This document shows positions 1 to 7,693 of a stretch of DNA of 64,000 bases, in pieces. The position numbers and the translations under genes were made by a program. Position 1 is the stretch's first letter. Each line of letters begins with the position of its first letter. Origin of the DNA: Bacillus sp. KH172YL63 (lineage in GTDB: Bacteria; Bacillota; Bacilli; Bacillales; Bacillaceae_B); the NCBI RefSeq assembly GCF_011398925.1, contig NZ_AP022842.1, positions 4,126,001-4,190,000 on the forward strand. The letters run 5' to 3'. A model generated the notes under the pieces. It was not told where the DNA came from. It did not search any database and was given only the letters and a program-made list of their open reading frames with translations.

Positions 1-1
1 A

Positions 2-265
2 ATCTACGTATTTGCCCACGACAAACACCGTTCCGAGCATATTACAGAAGCGACTGATACAGACTCCCCTGGACTGAAAGAGCAAGGCATCATCGAATCA
101 CTCGGCAACCTGTTCAACCGGCGCGGGGATGAGCTCAGAACCAAGATGAAAGCGGTCGGGCTGAACCAGGCGGAAGCCGATGCTTATGAAGAAGAATTGG
201 ATAAAGGAAAGCTTGTCATCGTCGCCTCCAAGGAAGCGACCGATAATGACGCTAAACCTTACTGA
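2..265 (+). CDS. YflT-type general stress protein (C-terminal part)
   Basis: The 5' end lies outside the window; 87 codons are open from base 2 to TGA at 263-265. The fragment begins IYVFAHDKHRSEHI and has an amphipathic middle (GLKEQGIIESLGNLFNRRGDE) ending in an acidic, hydrophilic tail. This resembles the heat-induced stress protein YflT / general stress protein 17M family, in which a DxIYVLAHD strand is followed by a hinge and helices. Family assignment is by remembered pattern; the role is unknown beyond stress induction. A strong terminator follows directly. Confidence 0.6.
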   Translation: MYVFAHDKHRSEHITEATDTDSPGLKEQGIIESLGNLFNRRGDELRTKMKAVGLNQAEADAYEEELDKGKLVIVASKEATDNDAKPY

Positions 266-274
266 CCTTACGGG

Positions 275-306
275 GACGTCGAAAGAGATTCTTTCGGCGT
301 CTTTTT
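275..306 (+). terminator. Intrinsic terminator after the YflT-like gene
   Basis: A 12-bp stem (275-286 with 290-301, one G-T pair) is followed by TTTTT. It begins 10 bases after the stop codon. Confidence 0.85.
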
Positions 307-408
307 CCTATAGGAAACGATGGAATTTGTATTTCCATGGGGGTTATTATATCCTTTAGTCAGACTTTTAGCATGTTAACAAGCTATTTTCATAGGAGGA
401 ATTTAACG

Positions 409-1218
409 ATGACATTGAAGAAAACCCTGACGATTGCCGGGTCCGATACAAGCGGCGGCGCCGGGATCCAAGCCGACCTGAAGACCTTCCAGGAGCACGG
501 CGTTTACGGTATGACAGCCCTCACTACGGTCGTGACGATGGATCCCCACAATCATTGGCATCATAACGTTCATCCACTAGCTATCGATACGTTGGAAGCA
601 CAATTGGAAACCGTCCTTTCTGTCGGCATCGACGCCATGAAGACAGGGATGCTCGGAACAGTCGAAATCATTGAACTTGCCGCGAAGAAAATCGATGAAT
701 TCGGTTTGAATCAGGTCGTCGTTGACCCGGTCATGGTATGTAAAGGGGAAGATGAAGTCCTGAATCCGGAGACGACGGTCGCGATGAGAGAGCACCTTCT
801 CAAGCGTGCCACAGTCGTGACGCCTAATCTGTTCGAAGCAGGTCAGCTTGCTGAGACCGGTCCGATCAAGACCATCGACGATATGAAGACAGCTGCCAAG
901 CGAATCCACGAATTGGGCGCAAGCAATGTCGTCATCAAAGGTGGAAAGCAGCTGCAGCATGACAAAGCACTGGACCTCTTCTACGATGGAAATGAATTCA
1001 TCCTGCTCGAAGAAGAAAAGGTAGACACCACGTACAACCACGGAGCAGGCTGTACATTTGCGGCAGCCATCACGTCGAACCTTGCAAACGGACAAGACGT
1101 AAAAGAAGCAGTCCAAAACGCCAAAACCTTCGTCACAGCAGCCATCAAACACGGCTTCAAGCTGAACGAATACGTCGGCCCCGTCATGCACGGAGCATAC
1201 AACGCATTAGAAAAATAA
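409..1218 (+). CDS. pdxK: Pyridoxal/hydroxymethylpyrimidine kinase PdxK (ThiD family)
   Basis: A 269-residue ribokinase-fold kinase, close to the usual 270 of Bacillus PdxK. It phosphorylates pyridoxal/pyridoxine (and hydroxymethylpyrimidine in some members) with ATP in the cytosol. Visible motifs are [20 protein letters not shown] at the N-terminus, [11 protein letters not shown] in the middle, TPNLFEA, and the anion-hole GAGCTFAAA motif near residue 230. The Cys in GAGC is the hallmark of the PdxK-type branch, against GTGC in ThiD. Start chosen at ATG 409 because AGGAGG lies at 394-399; the open frame extends upstream to 337 but without a ribosome binding site. Appears monocistronic. Confidence 0.9.
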   Translation: MTLKKTLTIAGSDTSGGAGIQADLKTFQEHGVYGMTALTTVVTMDPHNHWHHNVHPLAIDTLEAQLETVLSVGIDAMKTGMLGTVEIIELAAKKIDEFGLNQVVVDPVMVCKGEDEVLNPETTVAMREHLLKRATVVTPNLFEAGQLAETGPIKTIDDMKTAAKRIHELGASNVVIKGGKQLQHDKALDLFYDGNEFILLEEEKVDTTYNHGAGCTFAAAITSNLANGQDVKEAVQNAKTFVTAAIKHGFKLNEYVGPVMHGAYNALEK

Positions 1219-1228
1219 CCAACAACCC

Positions 1229-1294
1229 GGTGCCAGGCACTGAACTCCCCGTTCAATGCCCGGCACCTTTCCCTTCATGGGGACGGACCTCTGA
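1229..1294 (+). repeat. Short repeat pair: GGTGCC hairpin and GGGGACGGACCT motif
   Basis: Just after pdxK, GGTGCCAGGCACT (1229-1241) pairs with an imperfect inverse copy (1255-1267) followed by TTT, so it may act as a terminator. It is followed by CCTTCATGG (1272-1280) and GGGGACGGACCT (1279-1290). The second motif recurs at 32685-32710 and, inverted, at 35083-35100. Such units are scattered near gene ends in many Bacillus genomes. Confidence 0.6.
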
Positions 1295-1432
1295 AAAATC
1301 CCTTTCCCCACTGAATTCATCACCATCATCCACTCCCCTCACCTCAATCATACTTTTCGCAATCACTCATGAATTTTAGTAAGATAGTACATAATGGTTA
1401 AGAGTCTTTTCTGTACTTAAGGAGGAAAAAGA

Positions 1433-1780
1433 ATGGAACCGATCAAAATGGCCGATGTGCAGGGCTTCATCAACAAGCTTGCACAACAGGACGTTTATAT
1501 ACATTTGGAAACAACGAACGGAGCCTATGCTTCTCACTTCAACGAAGGCTTCTTTTCTGCCGGAGCTTACATACGGAATGGAAAAGTCAACTATGAGCAC
1601 GGAAAGATCATCGGGGACGGACCTTACCGTGTCGGCCTGAAGATCGAACTAGGCTGGATTTATGCTGAAGGGCTGACTCATTATGAATTCGATGAATACG
1701 GACGCCTCCTGCTTGCAGGACATGGCGGGGACGGAAAGCTCGCCGTTGCACTGGAGATCAGTCCGACACCTTTCGCATAA
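1433..1780 (+). CDS. yojF: YojF-like DUF1806 protein
   Basis: 115 residues, the family length. Diagnostic segments are QDVYIHLETTNGAYA, SAGAYIRNG, GPYRVGLKIELGWIYAEGL and a C-terminal ALEISPTPFA. The biochemical function is not established. It sits 39 bases ahead of bshB2, matching the yojF-yojG pair of B. subtilis, so a link to bacillithiol metabolism is inferred from context. ATG 1433 is preceded by AAGGAGG at about 1420. Confidence 0.85.
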   Translation: MEPIKMADVQGFINKLAQQDVYIHLETTNGAYASHFNEGFFSAGAYIRNGKVNYEHGKIIGDGPYRVGLKIELGWIYAEGLTHYEFDEYGRLLLAGHGGDGKLAVALEISPTPFA

Positions 1781-1819
1781 CCACCGATCACTTATATGAT
1801 GAGAAAAGGAGAGGTCATA

Positions 1820-2503
1820 ATGGAAAAAGAAAGACAGCTGCTCGTCATCTTCCCCCATCCGGACGATGAAGCATTCGGCGTTTCAGGGACCATTTCAACC
1901 CATGTGAATAACGGGACACCGGTCACATACGCCTGCCTCACCCTGGGGGAAATGGGGAGAAACTTAGGAAATCCGCCATTTGCGACGAGAGAATCCCTTC
2001 CGCTGATCCGGAAGAAAGAACTTAAAAAAGCGGCAGAAGTCATGGGTATCCAGGATCTACGCATGCTGGGTTACCGGGATAAAACACTGGAATTTGAAAA
2101 TGACGATAAGCTTACGGATATGGTGACCGGGTTAATCGAAGAAGTAAATCCGTCGCTGATCATCACCTTCTATCCCGACTACTCTGTCCATCCGGATCAC
2201 GAGGCGACAGCAAGGGCCGTCGTCCGGGCCGTCCGCCGCATGCCTGAAGGATCAAGACCGAAACTCCACTGCCTTGCCTTCTCGAAAAATTGCGAAGAGC
2301 ACTTGGGCAAACCGGATGTCCTTGTCGACATCACACCGGTCAAGGACCAAAAGATCGGTGCCATGAAGGCACACATCTCACAAACTGCATGGATGCTTAA
2401 AGACTTGGAAAAGGGCATTGAGCAGAAGGATCCGGAAGCGCTGAAATGGGTGACCGTTGAACGATTCTGGAGCTATCAATGGGAGAACGATACTGTACGA
2501 TAA
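1820..2503 (+). CDS. bshB2: Bacillithiol biosynthesis deacetylase BshB2
   Basis: 227-residue LmbE/PIG-L-fold zinc deacetylase that removes acetyl from GlcNAc-malate in bacillithiol synthesis. The zinc/catalytic motif is FPHPDDEAFG near residue 11; the second metal-site His lies in the YSVHPDHEATARAV segment. Length and order after yojF match B. subtilis yojG. ATG 1820 is chosen over upstream ATGs because AAAGGAGAGG lies at 1805-1814. A terminator follows seven bases after the stop. Confidence 0.92.
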   Translation: MEKERQLLVIFPHPDDEAFGVSGTISTHVNNGTPVTYACLTLGEMGRNLGNPPFATRESLPLIRKKELKKAAEVMGIQDLRMLGYRDKTLEFENDDKLTDMVTGLIEEVNPSLIITFYPDYSVHPDHEATARAVVRAVRRMPEGSRPKLHCLAFSKNCEEHLGKPDVLVDITPVKDQKIGAMKAHISQTAWMLKDLEKGIEQKDPEALKWVTVERFWSYQWENDTVR

Positions 2504-2509
2504 TGAAAG

Positions 2510-2537
2510 GGTTTGGCTTCTTGCCAAGCCTTTTTTT
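2510..2537 (+). terminator. Intrinsic terminator of yojF-bshB2
   Basis: Stem GGTTTGGC (2510-2517) with GCCAAGCC (2523-2530), then seven T. Confidence 0.9.
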
Positions 2538-2577
2538 GTTCCCTTCTAAATTTAATGAGTATGCATAAATTATAATA

Positions 2578-2640
2578 TGAGTGATTACTCACTTTACAAA
2601 TCCCGCCATCTATTTTATATTAAAAGTGAGTAATCACTCA
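2578..2640 (+). promoter_or_regulatory. Promoter bracketed by two copies of a TetR-type operator
   Basis: TGAGTGATTACTCA (2578-2591) and its exact inverse TGAGTAATCACTCA (2627-2640) have centres 49 bp apart. Between them lie TTTACA (2593-2598), a 17-bp spacer and TATATT (2616-2621), a good SigA promoter. The adjacent operon encodes a TetR regulator, so autorepression by occluding or looping this promoter is the natural reading. Confidence 0.75.
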
Positions 2641-2665
2641 CTAACCTCTGAAAGGTGTGATCCAA

Positions 2666-3394
2666 ATGACATCCATCATCCAACTTCGGGAGATTTCTAA
2701 ATCATTCGGCTTCCAGGATGTATTAAAAAACGTTTCACTCGATATCCCAAAAGGTAATATCTATGGCTTATTAGGTCCGTCCGGGTCAGGCAAAACGACG
2801 ATGATCAAGCTGATGATCGGACTTGAGACACCCTCGAACGGAAGCGTGACCTTTAAAGGGAATAAGCTGAAAGCAAATGAGCTTTATCCTCACATCGGAT
2901 ATATGGCTCAATCAGATGCCCTTTATGATGAACTGACAGCAAAAGAGAATCTCTCCTTCATGGCATCCCTGTATGGGTTGAAGAAAGCAGAGAGAAAGGC
3001 TCAGATAGAAAAAGTGATGGAAACAGTCGATCTCCTTGATCATCTGAACAAGCCTGTCCATCAATACTCCGGCGGAATGAAGCGGAGACTTTCCCTTGCC
3101 ATCGCCCTCTTACATGACCCGGAAGTGCTGTTTCTCGATGAACCGACCGTCGGGATCGATCCTGTACTCCGCAAAGAAATCTGGGACAGCTTCCACCGCC
3201 TGAAGAGCGAGGGACGGACCTTGATCATCACGACACACGTCATGGATGAAGCAGAAAGATGCGACCTCCTCGGTCTTTTGCAGCACGGTGAAATCATTTC
3301 AAGCGATACACCGGCTGCGATCAAAGAAAGCCACGGGGTATCGTCCATTGAAGATGTATTCTTATTAAATGGAGGTGTTTCCGTTGAGAATTAA
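2666..3394 (+). CDS. ABC-2 exporter ATP-binding protein
   Basis: 242-residue cytoplasmic ATPase with Walker A GPSGSGKTT near residue 40, Q-loop in YMAQSD, signature YSGGMKRR, Walker B VLFLDEPTVGID and the switch His in IITTHVMDEAERC. The sequence is of the drug/antibiotic-export type (CcmA/NatA-like). ATG 2666 fits the AAAGGTG ribosome binding site better than GTG 2657, which overlaps that site. The gene overlaps the permease gene by 11 bases. Substrate unknown; the TetR partner suggests a toxic or amphipathic compound. Confidence 0.88.
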   Translation: MTSIIQLREISKSFGFQDVLKNVSLDIPKGNIYGLLGPSGSGKTTMIKLMIGLETPSNGSVTFKGNKLKANELYPHIGYMAQSDALYDELTAKENLSFMASLYGLKKAERKAQIEKVMETVDLLDHLNKPVHQYSGGMKRRLSLAIALLHDPEVLFLDEPTVGIDPVLRKEIWDSFHRLKSEGRTLIITTHVMDEAERCDLLGLLQHGEIISSDTPAAIKESHGVSSIEDVFLLNGGVSVEN

Positions 3395-4400
3395 AGGATT
3401 TGTCATTCGCATCCTCCAGCAGCTCCTCCGGGATAAACGTACACTGGCACTGATGTTCCTTGCACCACTTTTGATCCTCAGCATGCTGTCACTTGTATTT
3501 GACTCTAAGGATTATGAAGCCAAGGTAGCCATCGTGGATCTCCCACAGCAGCTAGAAGCAAAATTCGATTCTAAGGATTTTGAAACCTATTCAAGTGCTG
3601 ATCAAGCTTTGAAAGATGTGAAAAACGGCGAGCTTGACGGCTATATATCTTTTGAGGACCCTGCATCCCCTTCAATCACCATTGAAGGAAGTGACCCTAC
3701 CGTCAACGGGGCCGTCATGAAGAAGATCCAAACCCTGTTCCCAACAGGCTCAAACAACCTGTCAGATGATGTGAACTATGTGTACGGAAATAAGGACATG
3801 GAAATGTTCGATTCCTTCGGTCCGGTGCTCCTTGGATTCTTTGTCTTTTTCTTCGTCTTTTTAATCAGCGGGGTATCTTTCCTGCGGGAGCGGACGACAG
3901 GAACACTTGAAAGGCTGCTCGCTTCCCCGGTGAAAATTTGGGAAATGGTCATCAGTTACGTCATCGGCTTCGGGATCGTGACACTCCTGCAGGCATCCTT
4001 GATTTCCTGGTATTCGATTTATGTGTTGGACATGATGATGATGGGAAGCTTCTTCCATGTGCTGATTATTATCGTGTCGTTATCCTTCACTGCCCTGACG
4101 CTGGGAATATTGTTGTCGGCTTTTGCCAAGAATGAATTACAGATGATGCAGTTCATTCCGATCGTGGTCGTTCCACAGATTTTTTTCTCCGGGTTATTCA
4201 ACCTGGATACGATATCCGACTGGCTCAGCTGGATCGGTCCTGTCACGCCCCTTTATTATGCTGCTGAAGCACTTCGGGATGTGATGATCCGGGGAGCTGC
4301 ATTTGAGGATCTGCTCTTTTACTTAGCTGTCCTGATCGGGTTCTCTTTACTCTTTATCATCCTGAATGTTGCAGCCCTGAGAAAATACCGTAAAATATAA
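3384..4400 (+). CDS. ABC-2 type permease
   Basis: About 338 residues. One N-terminal membrane helix (LALMFLAPLLILSMLSL) is followed by an extracytoplasmic domain of about 130 residues (VAIVDLP... to ...DSFGP) and five hydrophobic segments, the layout of YhgE/LnrM-style ABC-2 membrane subunits. The cytoplasmic RERTTGTLERLLASPV motif is typical. GGAGGTG (3371-3377) points to a TTG start at 3384, inside the end of the ATPase gene; ATG 3369 would precede the ribosome binding site. The product should pair with the ATPase just upstream. Confidence 0.85.
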   Translation: MRIKGFVIRILQQLLRDKRTLALMFLAPLLILSMLSLVFDSKDYEAKVAIVDLPQQLEAKFDSKDFETYSSADQALKDVKNGELDGYISFEDPASPSITIEGSDPTVNGAVMKKIQTLFPTGSNNLSDDVNYVYGNKDMEMFDSFGPVLLGFFVFFFVFLISGVSFLRERTTGTLERLLASPVKIWEMVISYVIGFGIVTLLQASLISWYSIYVLDMMMMGSFFHVLIIIVSLSFTALTLGILLSAFAKNELQMMQFIPIVVVPQIFFSGLFNLDTISDWLSWIGPVTPLYYAAEALRDVMIRGAAFEDLLFYLAVLIGFSLLFIILNVAALRKYRKI

Positions 4401-4447
4401 GGTAAGTAATTCTCTTATTAGGAGAACGAGAAGTTAGGGGTTTATGT

Positions 4448-5095
4448 ATGTTAGAAGACGACAATTTATTCAAGCATCTCTTCGATCAGGAAGAAAAATT
4501 GACCGATAAACAGCAGAAGATTGTGGAAGCGGCCATTGAAATGTTCGCTGAAAAAGGCTATGCCGCCACCTCAACCAGTCAGATCGCCAAAAAAGCAGGC
4601 GTCGCAGAAGGAACGATTTTCAGGCATTACAAAACGAAGAAGGATCTCCTTCTGTCCATCGTTTCGCCTACGATGGCTAAAATGATCGCCCCGTTTGTAA
4701 TCCGGGATCTCAATAAGGTGCTCGACGCCAAATATGACCGGTACGAAGATTTTCTCAAAGCGCTTCTTCTCAACCGACATGAATTCCTGAAGGATAATAT
4801 GACCGCTTTTAGAATCCTCATCCAGGAGATTCCGTTCCATCCTGAACTGAAGGAACAGTTCAAAGAACATATCGCGGAAAAAGTGTTCGAAAAACTCATC
4901 CGCCTGGTGGATCTTTATAAAGAGAAAGGCCAGATTATAGACTTACCCACCCCGGCAGTCGTACGCTTTTCGGCCACCAGCATTTTCGGACTGCTCCTTG
5001 TCAGGTATCTCTTCCTTCCAGAAGCTGACTGGAACGATGAGAAGGAGATCGAGATGACGGTGGAGATGGTGATGAAGGGGATTGGAAAAGAGTAG
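4448..5095 (+). CDS. TetR/AcrR family repressor
   Basis: 215 residues. The N-terminal helix-turn-helix lies at about residues 22-65 (ATSTSQIAKKAGVAEGTIF then RHYKTKKDLL), the canonical TetR core, with an all-helical ligand domain behind it. It is third in the exporter operon, 47 bases after the permease. It very likely binds the two TGAGTNATNACTCA-type sites at 2578-2640 and is released by the exporter substrate; the ligand is unknown. Confidence 0.88.
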   Translation: MLEDDNLFKHLFDQEEKLTDKQQKIVEAAIEMFAEKGYAATSTSQIAKKAGVAEGTIFRHYKTKKDLLLSIVSPTMAKMIAPFVIRDLNKVLDAKYDRYEDFLKALLLNRHEFLKDNMTAFRILIQEIPFHPELKEQFKEHIAEKVFEKLIRLVDLYKEKGQIIDLPTPAVVRFSATSIFGLLLVRYLFLPEADWNDEKEIEMTVEMVMKGIGKE

Positions 5096-5104
5096 CTGAT
5101 TGAA

Positions 5105-5135
5105 GAGGACGCCAAACAATTTGGCGTCCTCTTTC
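5105..5135 (+). terminator. Intrinsic terminator of the exporter operon
   Basis: A perfect 12-bp stem (5105-5116 with 5120-5131) and three-base loop, followed by a T-rich stretch. Confidence 0.9.
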
Positions 5136-5230
5136 ATTTTTTGACGGAATTCATTCTCAACTCCCCCCACCGTTTTCCCCCTCCCCCAAACGGGTAAAGC
5201 CTACTATCTATCAACAAGGAGGGTAAAAAG

Positions 5231-6025
5231 ATTAGTTTCCTATTTCATGAAAATACGTTGATTGACCAGCATATCCTCATCACTGGAGCGACCGGCGGCA
5301 TCGGGTATGAAACGGCGAAAGGGGCGGTTCAGGCGGGAGCAAAAGTCACGATCACCGGCCGGAACGAAGATAAGCTGAAGGAATTGCAGGACGCATGCGG
5401 GGATCCGGATAAGGTCCTCTCCTATAAAGCAGACCTTACGAGCGATGATGACCGGAAGAAGCTGCTGGCAGCGGCCGAAGAAGTTCACGGCCCCATCACG
5501 GGACTGGTGAATTCTGCCGGGATTGGCGGTGGTGATATCGTGGAAAGTTTGTCAGAAGATGATTTACGAAACATCATGGAACTCAATTATTTTTCATTGG
5601 TCCAGCTTTCTCAGGACGTCTACCGGAAGATGAAGGAGCTAAAGAAAGGCTCGATCGTCAACATTTCTTCTCTGTCCGGACTGCGTGGTACCCATGGAAA
5701 CAGTGCGTACAGCGCTTCAAAGTTTGCGGTGACCGGATTCACCCAGGCCTTTGCCCATGAGGCGATTGAACATCAAGTGCGGGTGAACGCCGTCTGTCCA
5801 GGCTATGTTGATACAGAGATGGGGCGTAACGCCATCCAGTCGAAAGGGGAACGTGAAGGGCGGAGCTATGAGGAACAGCTGAAAGTGGCTGAGGAAAGCA
5901 TCCCTTCCGGCCGGTTGACCTCACCTGTCGAAGTCGCGAACACGATCGTGTATCTATTGAGCGATGCTGCCGGGAACATCGTCGGCGAGTCGGTGAAAAT
6001 CTCAGGCGGCAGTGTCATGCGCTGA
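5231..6025 (+). CDS. SDR family oxidoreductase, probable ATT start
   Basis: Classical short-chain dehydrogenase of about 264 residues. It shows the NAD(P) motif TGATGGIG, the NSAG segment, Ser in VNISSLSG, the catalytic YSASK and the PGYVDTEM loop. Substrate unknown. Start choice: AAGGAGGG lies at 5216-5223 and the only initiator-like codon at ideal distance (7 nt) is ATT 5231, giving xSFLFHENTLIDQHILITG. The first conventional start is TTG 5258, which has no ribosome binding site of its own. The residues between 5231 and 5258 resemble the F-x-E-N-x-L leader I recall in Bacillus homologues, supporting the longer form. Monocistronic. Confidence 0.8.
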   Translation: MSFLFHENTLIDQHILITGATGGIGYETAKGAVQAGAKVTITGRNEDKLKELQDACGDPDKVLSYKADLTSDDDRKKLLAAAEEVHGPITGLVNSAGIGGGDIVESLSEDDLRNIMELNYFSLVQLSQDVYRKMKELKKGSIVNISSLSGLRGTHGNSAYSASKFAVTGFTQAFAHEAIEHQVRVNAVCPGYVDTEMGRNAIQSKGEREGRSYEEQLKVAEESIPSGRLTSPVEVANTIVYLLSDAAGNIVGESVKISGGSVMR

Positions 6026-6034
6026 TTAAGCAAT

Positions 6035-6066
6035 AAGGTGCAAGGGCCCGGAGACCCTTGCACCTT
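6035..6066. terminator. Bidirectional terminator between SDR and lipoprotein genes
   Basis: A perfect 12-bp stem AAGGTGCAAGGG (6035-6046) with its complement (6055-6066). It overlaps the stop codon of the converging lipoprotein gene. Confidence 0.8.
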
Positions 6067-6406
6067 AATTTTCCCCTTGGGAGCCTTCCTGAATTTTCTT
6101 TTTGATTTCTTCGATGTATTTTTTCTTTTCTTTTTCATCGGTCAGTTGAGGACCCGCTTTGTCCTGGAGATATTTTTGGAGAGCCTTCTGAATCTCTTCC
6201 GGGGAGGCATCTTCTGAAATCACACCGTTCTTCTTCAGCATTTCTATGATCTTCTCATCGTTGGCCAGTACGTCCATATTTGTCTCGACCGCCTCTCCTT
6301 CAGCTTCGGATTGCTTCTGAGCGTCGTTCTCCGGCTGTTCGTCTGCCATGCAGCCATTCAACAGGAGGGGAAAAAGCAGGATTAAGAAAAAACATTTTGC
6401 TTTCAT
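6065..6406 (-). CDS. Small lipoprotein, unknown function
   Basis: 113 residues. A signal peptide with lipobox LLLNGC predicts cleavage before Cys19 and membrane anchoring. The mature part is charged and Glu/Lys rich (ENDAQKQSEAEGE, then helical EEIQKALQKYLQDKAG), likely helical. No family recognised. Single gene, converging on the SDR. Confidence 0.65.
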   Translation of the reverse strand: MKAKCFFLILLFPLLLNGCMADEQPENDAQKQSEAEGEAVETNMDVLANDEKIIEMLKKNGVISEDASPEEIQKALQKYLQDKAGPQLTDEKEKKKYIEEIKKKIQEGSQGEN

Positions 6407-6586
6407 GTCGTCACTTCCCTTTCTTTTGGGATAGAGTCTGTATCATTCTTATTATATACGATTCCCTTAAATCCCTTCATTTAGTTAATATGTGGGGAAA
6501 AAGGGAAAATTAGTGCATTTCCACCTTACCTCACCTTCCCATTTATGGTTTAATAGATAGTACGATGGAACGATATTAAAGAAGAA

Positions 6587-6619
6587 GGTTGTGAATTCAT
6601 CCCCGTCCTCTTCTTTATA
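6587..6619 (+). promoter_or_regulatory. Motif A, copy 1: candidate promoter read by the split sigma factor
   Basis: GGTTGT (6587-6592), exactly 17 bp, then CTTCTTTATA (6610-6619). The same two blocks with the same spacing occur at 7564-7596 before the lysin operon, and part of the spacer (CATCCCC) is also shared. Neither half matches a SigA promoter well. Autoregulation by the sigma factor encoded just downstream is inferred. Confidence 0.6.
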
Positions 6620-6660
6620 AAGTAAAAGCTGAGAGAGTTTTCTCCTCTTTTTTTTACTTT
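6619..6660 (+). repeat. Leader hairpin upstream of the sigma gene
   Basis: AAAGTAAAA (6619-6627) pairs with TTTTACTTT (6652-6660), with extra purine/pyrimidine pairing inside. It would form in the 5' leader just before the LexA box. It could be an attenuator or an RNA stabiliser. Confidence 0.45.
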
Positions 6661-6665
6661 AAAAT

Positions 6666-6679
6666 CGAACATACGTTCT
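6666..6679 (+). promoter_or_regulatory. LexA (DinR) box
   Basis: CGAACATACGTTCT matches the Bacillus SOS operator CGAAC-N4-GTTCG at nine of the ten defined positions, with only the last base differing. It lies about 47 bp downstream of the motif A -10 block and immediately before the ribosome binding site (GGTGGTGA, 6683-6690) of the sigma-like gene. Confidence 0.7.
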
Positions 6680-6694
6680 ATTGGTGGTGAAAAA

Positions 6695-7270
6695 ATGGAT
6701 TCGTTGATTAGTAAATTTTATCGTCATTATCCTCATCTCAAACAGAATAAAGCCGTTGATTCCTTTATCAGCCAACCGAACAATCAGGAAATGATAGAAG
6801 ATTTCTTAGAACAGCCGAGCGCCCATAAGGAAGATCGACTAAACGAAGCATTTAAAGCCCATTACTTTGATATCCGCTTTACCTCTTATGTCAGTTCATC
6901 CCTCTATTTTCACAGTGTAAACTTTGACAAGTCTGCAAGGAAATACAGTGAAAGGCACCCTTTGACATTGGATAACAAAGAGAATCAGGAAGGCGGGGCA
7001 TTCGTCGATCTTATCCCTGATCCTGCTGCTGACATCGCACCTTTCACGAACTTTTCGACTTTGACAGAGTGCCTGGAGAATGAAGGGCTGCTGAAAGCAT
7101 TTGAATCGCTGACCGACAGGCAGAAACATATACTAGATCTCGCTTATGTGCAGGAATTCAGTGATACAGACATCGCCAAGGTGCTTGGCGTATCCCAGCA
7201 GGCTGTCTCGAAAGTTCACCGAAAAGCATTGCGCACATTAAAAACCATTTTAGAAAAAGGAGAATCATAA
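6695..7270 (+). CDS. SigO-like sigma factor subunit (region 4)
   Basis: 191 residues. The C-terminal 60 residues form sigma region 4: FESLTDRQKHILDLAYVQEF then a helix-turn-helix SDTDIAKVLGVSQQAVSKVH. The N-terminal half (AHYFDIRFTSYVSSSLYFH, then SERHPLTLD) resembles SigO (YvrI) of B. subtilis rather than a complete sigma-70; no clear region 2 is present. In B. subtilis SigO needs the small partner RsoA, which supplies region 2. Here a 73-residue protein follows four bases downstream, in the same order as yvrI-yvrHa. A LexA box and a candidate self-recognised promoter precede it. Identity with SigO is inferred from pattern and gene order. Confidence 0.75.
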   Translation: MDSLISKFYRHYPHLKQNKAVDSFISQPNNQEMIEDFLEQPSAHKEDRLNEAFKAHYFDIRFTSYVSSSLYFHSVNFDKSARKYSERHPLTLDNKENQEGGAFVDLIPDPAADIAPFTNFSTLTECLENEGLLKAFESLTDRQKHILDLAYVQEFSDTDIAKVLGVSQQAVSKVHRKALRTLKTILEKGES

Positions 7271-7273
7271 CCG

Positions 7274-7495
7274 ATGGGAATTCTATATGATCTTGTGAAA
7301 GAAGCAAAGGGCAATTCAGAATATGAAACGAACGTCATTGAAACATTTGAGCCGAAAATAAAGAAGTCCCTGTACTTAACCAGAAGTGAAAACAGGGAAG
7401 ATCTCGAGCAGGAGCTGAAGATGAAGGTAATCAGGTATGTCAGGGATTATTCACTGGAGAATGTCCCCGGATTATTCGATTTAAACAGAAAGTAA
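7274..7495 (+). CDS. RsoA-like sigma co-factor (region 2 fragment)
   Basis: 73 residues. The segment FEPKIKKSLYLTRSENREDL, then EQELKMKVIRYV, resembles the start of sigma region 2 (the DLxQE pattern), matching the role of RsoA (YvrHa), which completes SigO. It begins four bases after the sigma gene stop and ends at a strong terminator, so the two are a bicistron. Its ATG is preceded by AGAAAAAGGAG at the end of the upstream gene. It is too short to be a sigma factor alone. Confidence 0.7.
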   Translation: MGILYDLVKEAKGNSEYETNVIETFEPKIKKSLYLTRSENREDLEQELKMKVIRYVRDYSLENVPGLFDLNRK

Positions 7496-7500
7496 AGAAG

Positions 7501-7539
7501 GACGGGCACCCCAATCCCGGTGGGTGCCCGTCTTTTTTT
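7501..7539 (+). terminator. Intrinsic terminator of the split-sigma operon
   Basis: Stem GACGGGCACCC (7501-7511) with GGGTGCCCGTC (7522-7532), then seven T. Confidence 0.92.
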
Positions 7540-7563
7540 ATGGGAAAATAAATTTCCTTTTCA

Positions 7564-7596
7564 GGTTGTCATTTTCATCCCCCATCCTTCTTTATA
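7564..7596 (+). promoter_or_regulatory. Motif A, copy 2: candidate promoter of the lysin operon
   Basis: GGTTGT (7564-7569), 17 bp, CTTCTTTATA (7587-7596): the same blocks and spacing as 6587-6619, followed in both by a similar AGT-rich stretch. It lies about 100 bp before the endopeptidase gene, right after the sigma operon terminator. Confidence 0.6.
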
Positions 7597-7693
7597 CAGT
7601 GTAAGGCAAACAAAACGGAGTGAGCGGGATTGGGATGGTCGTTCTCACTCTTCATCCCCTTTGCCTGAAAACATTTAAAGGGAGCGATGATGA

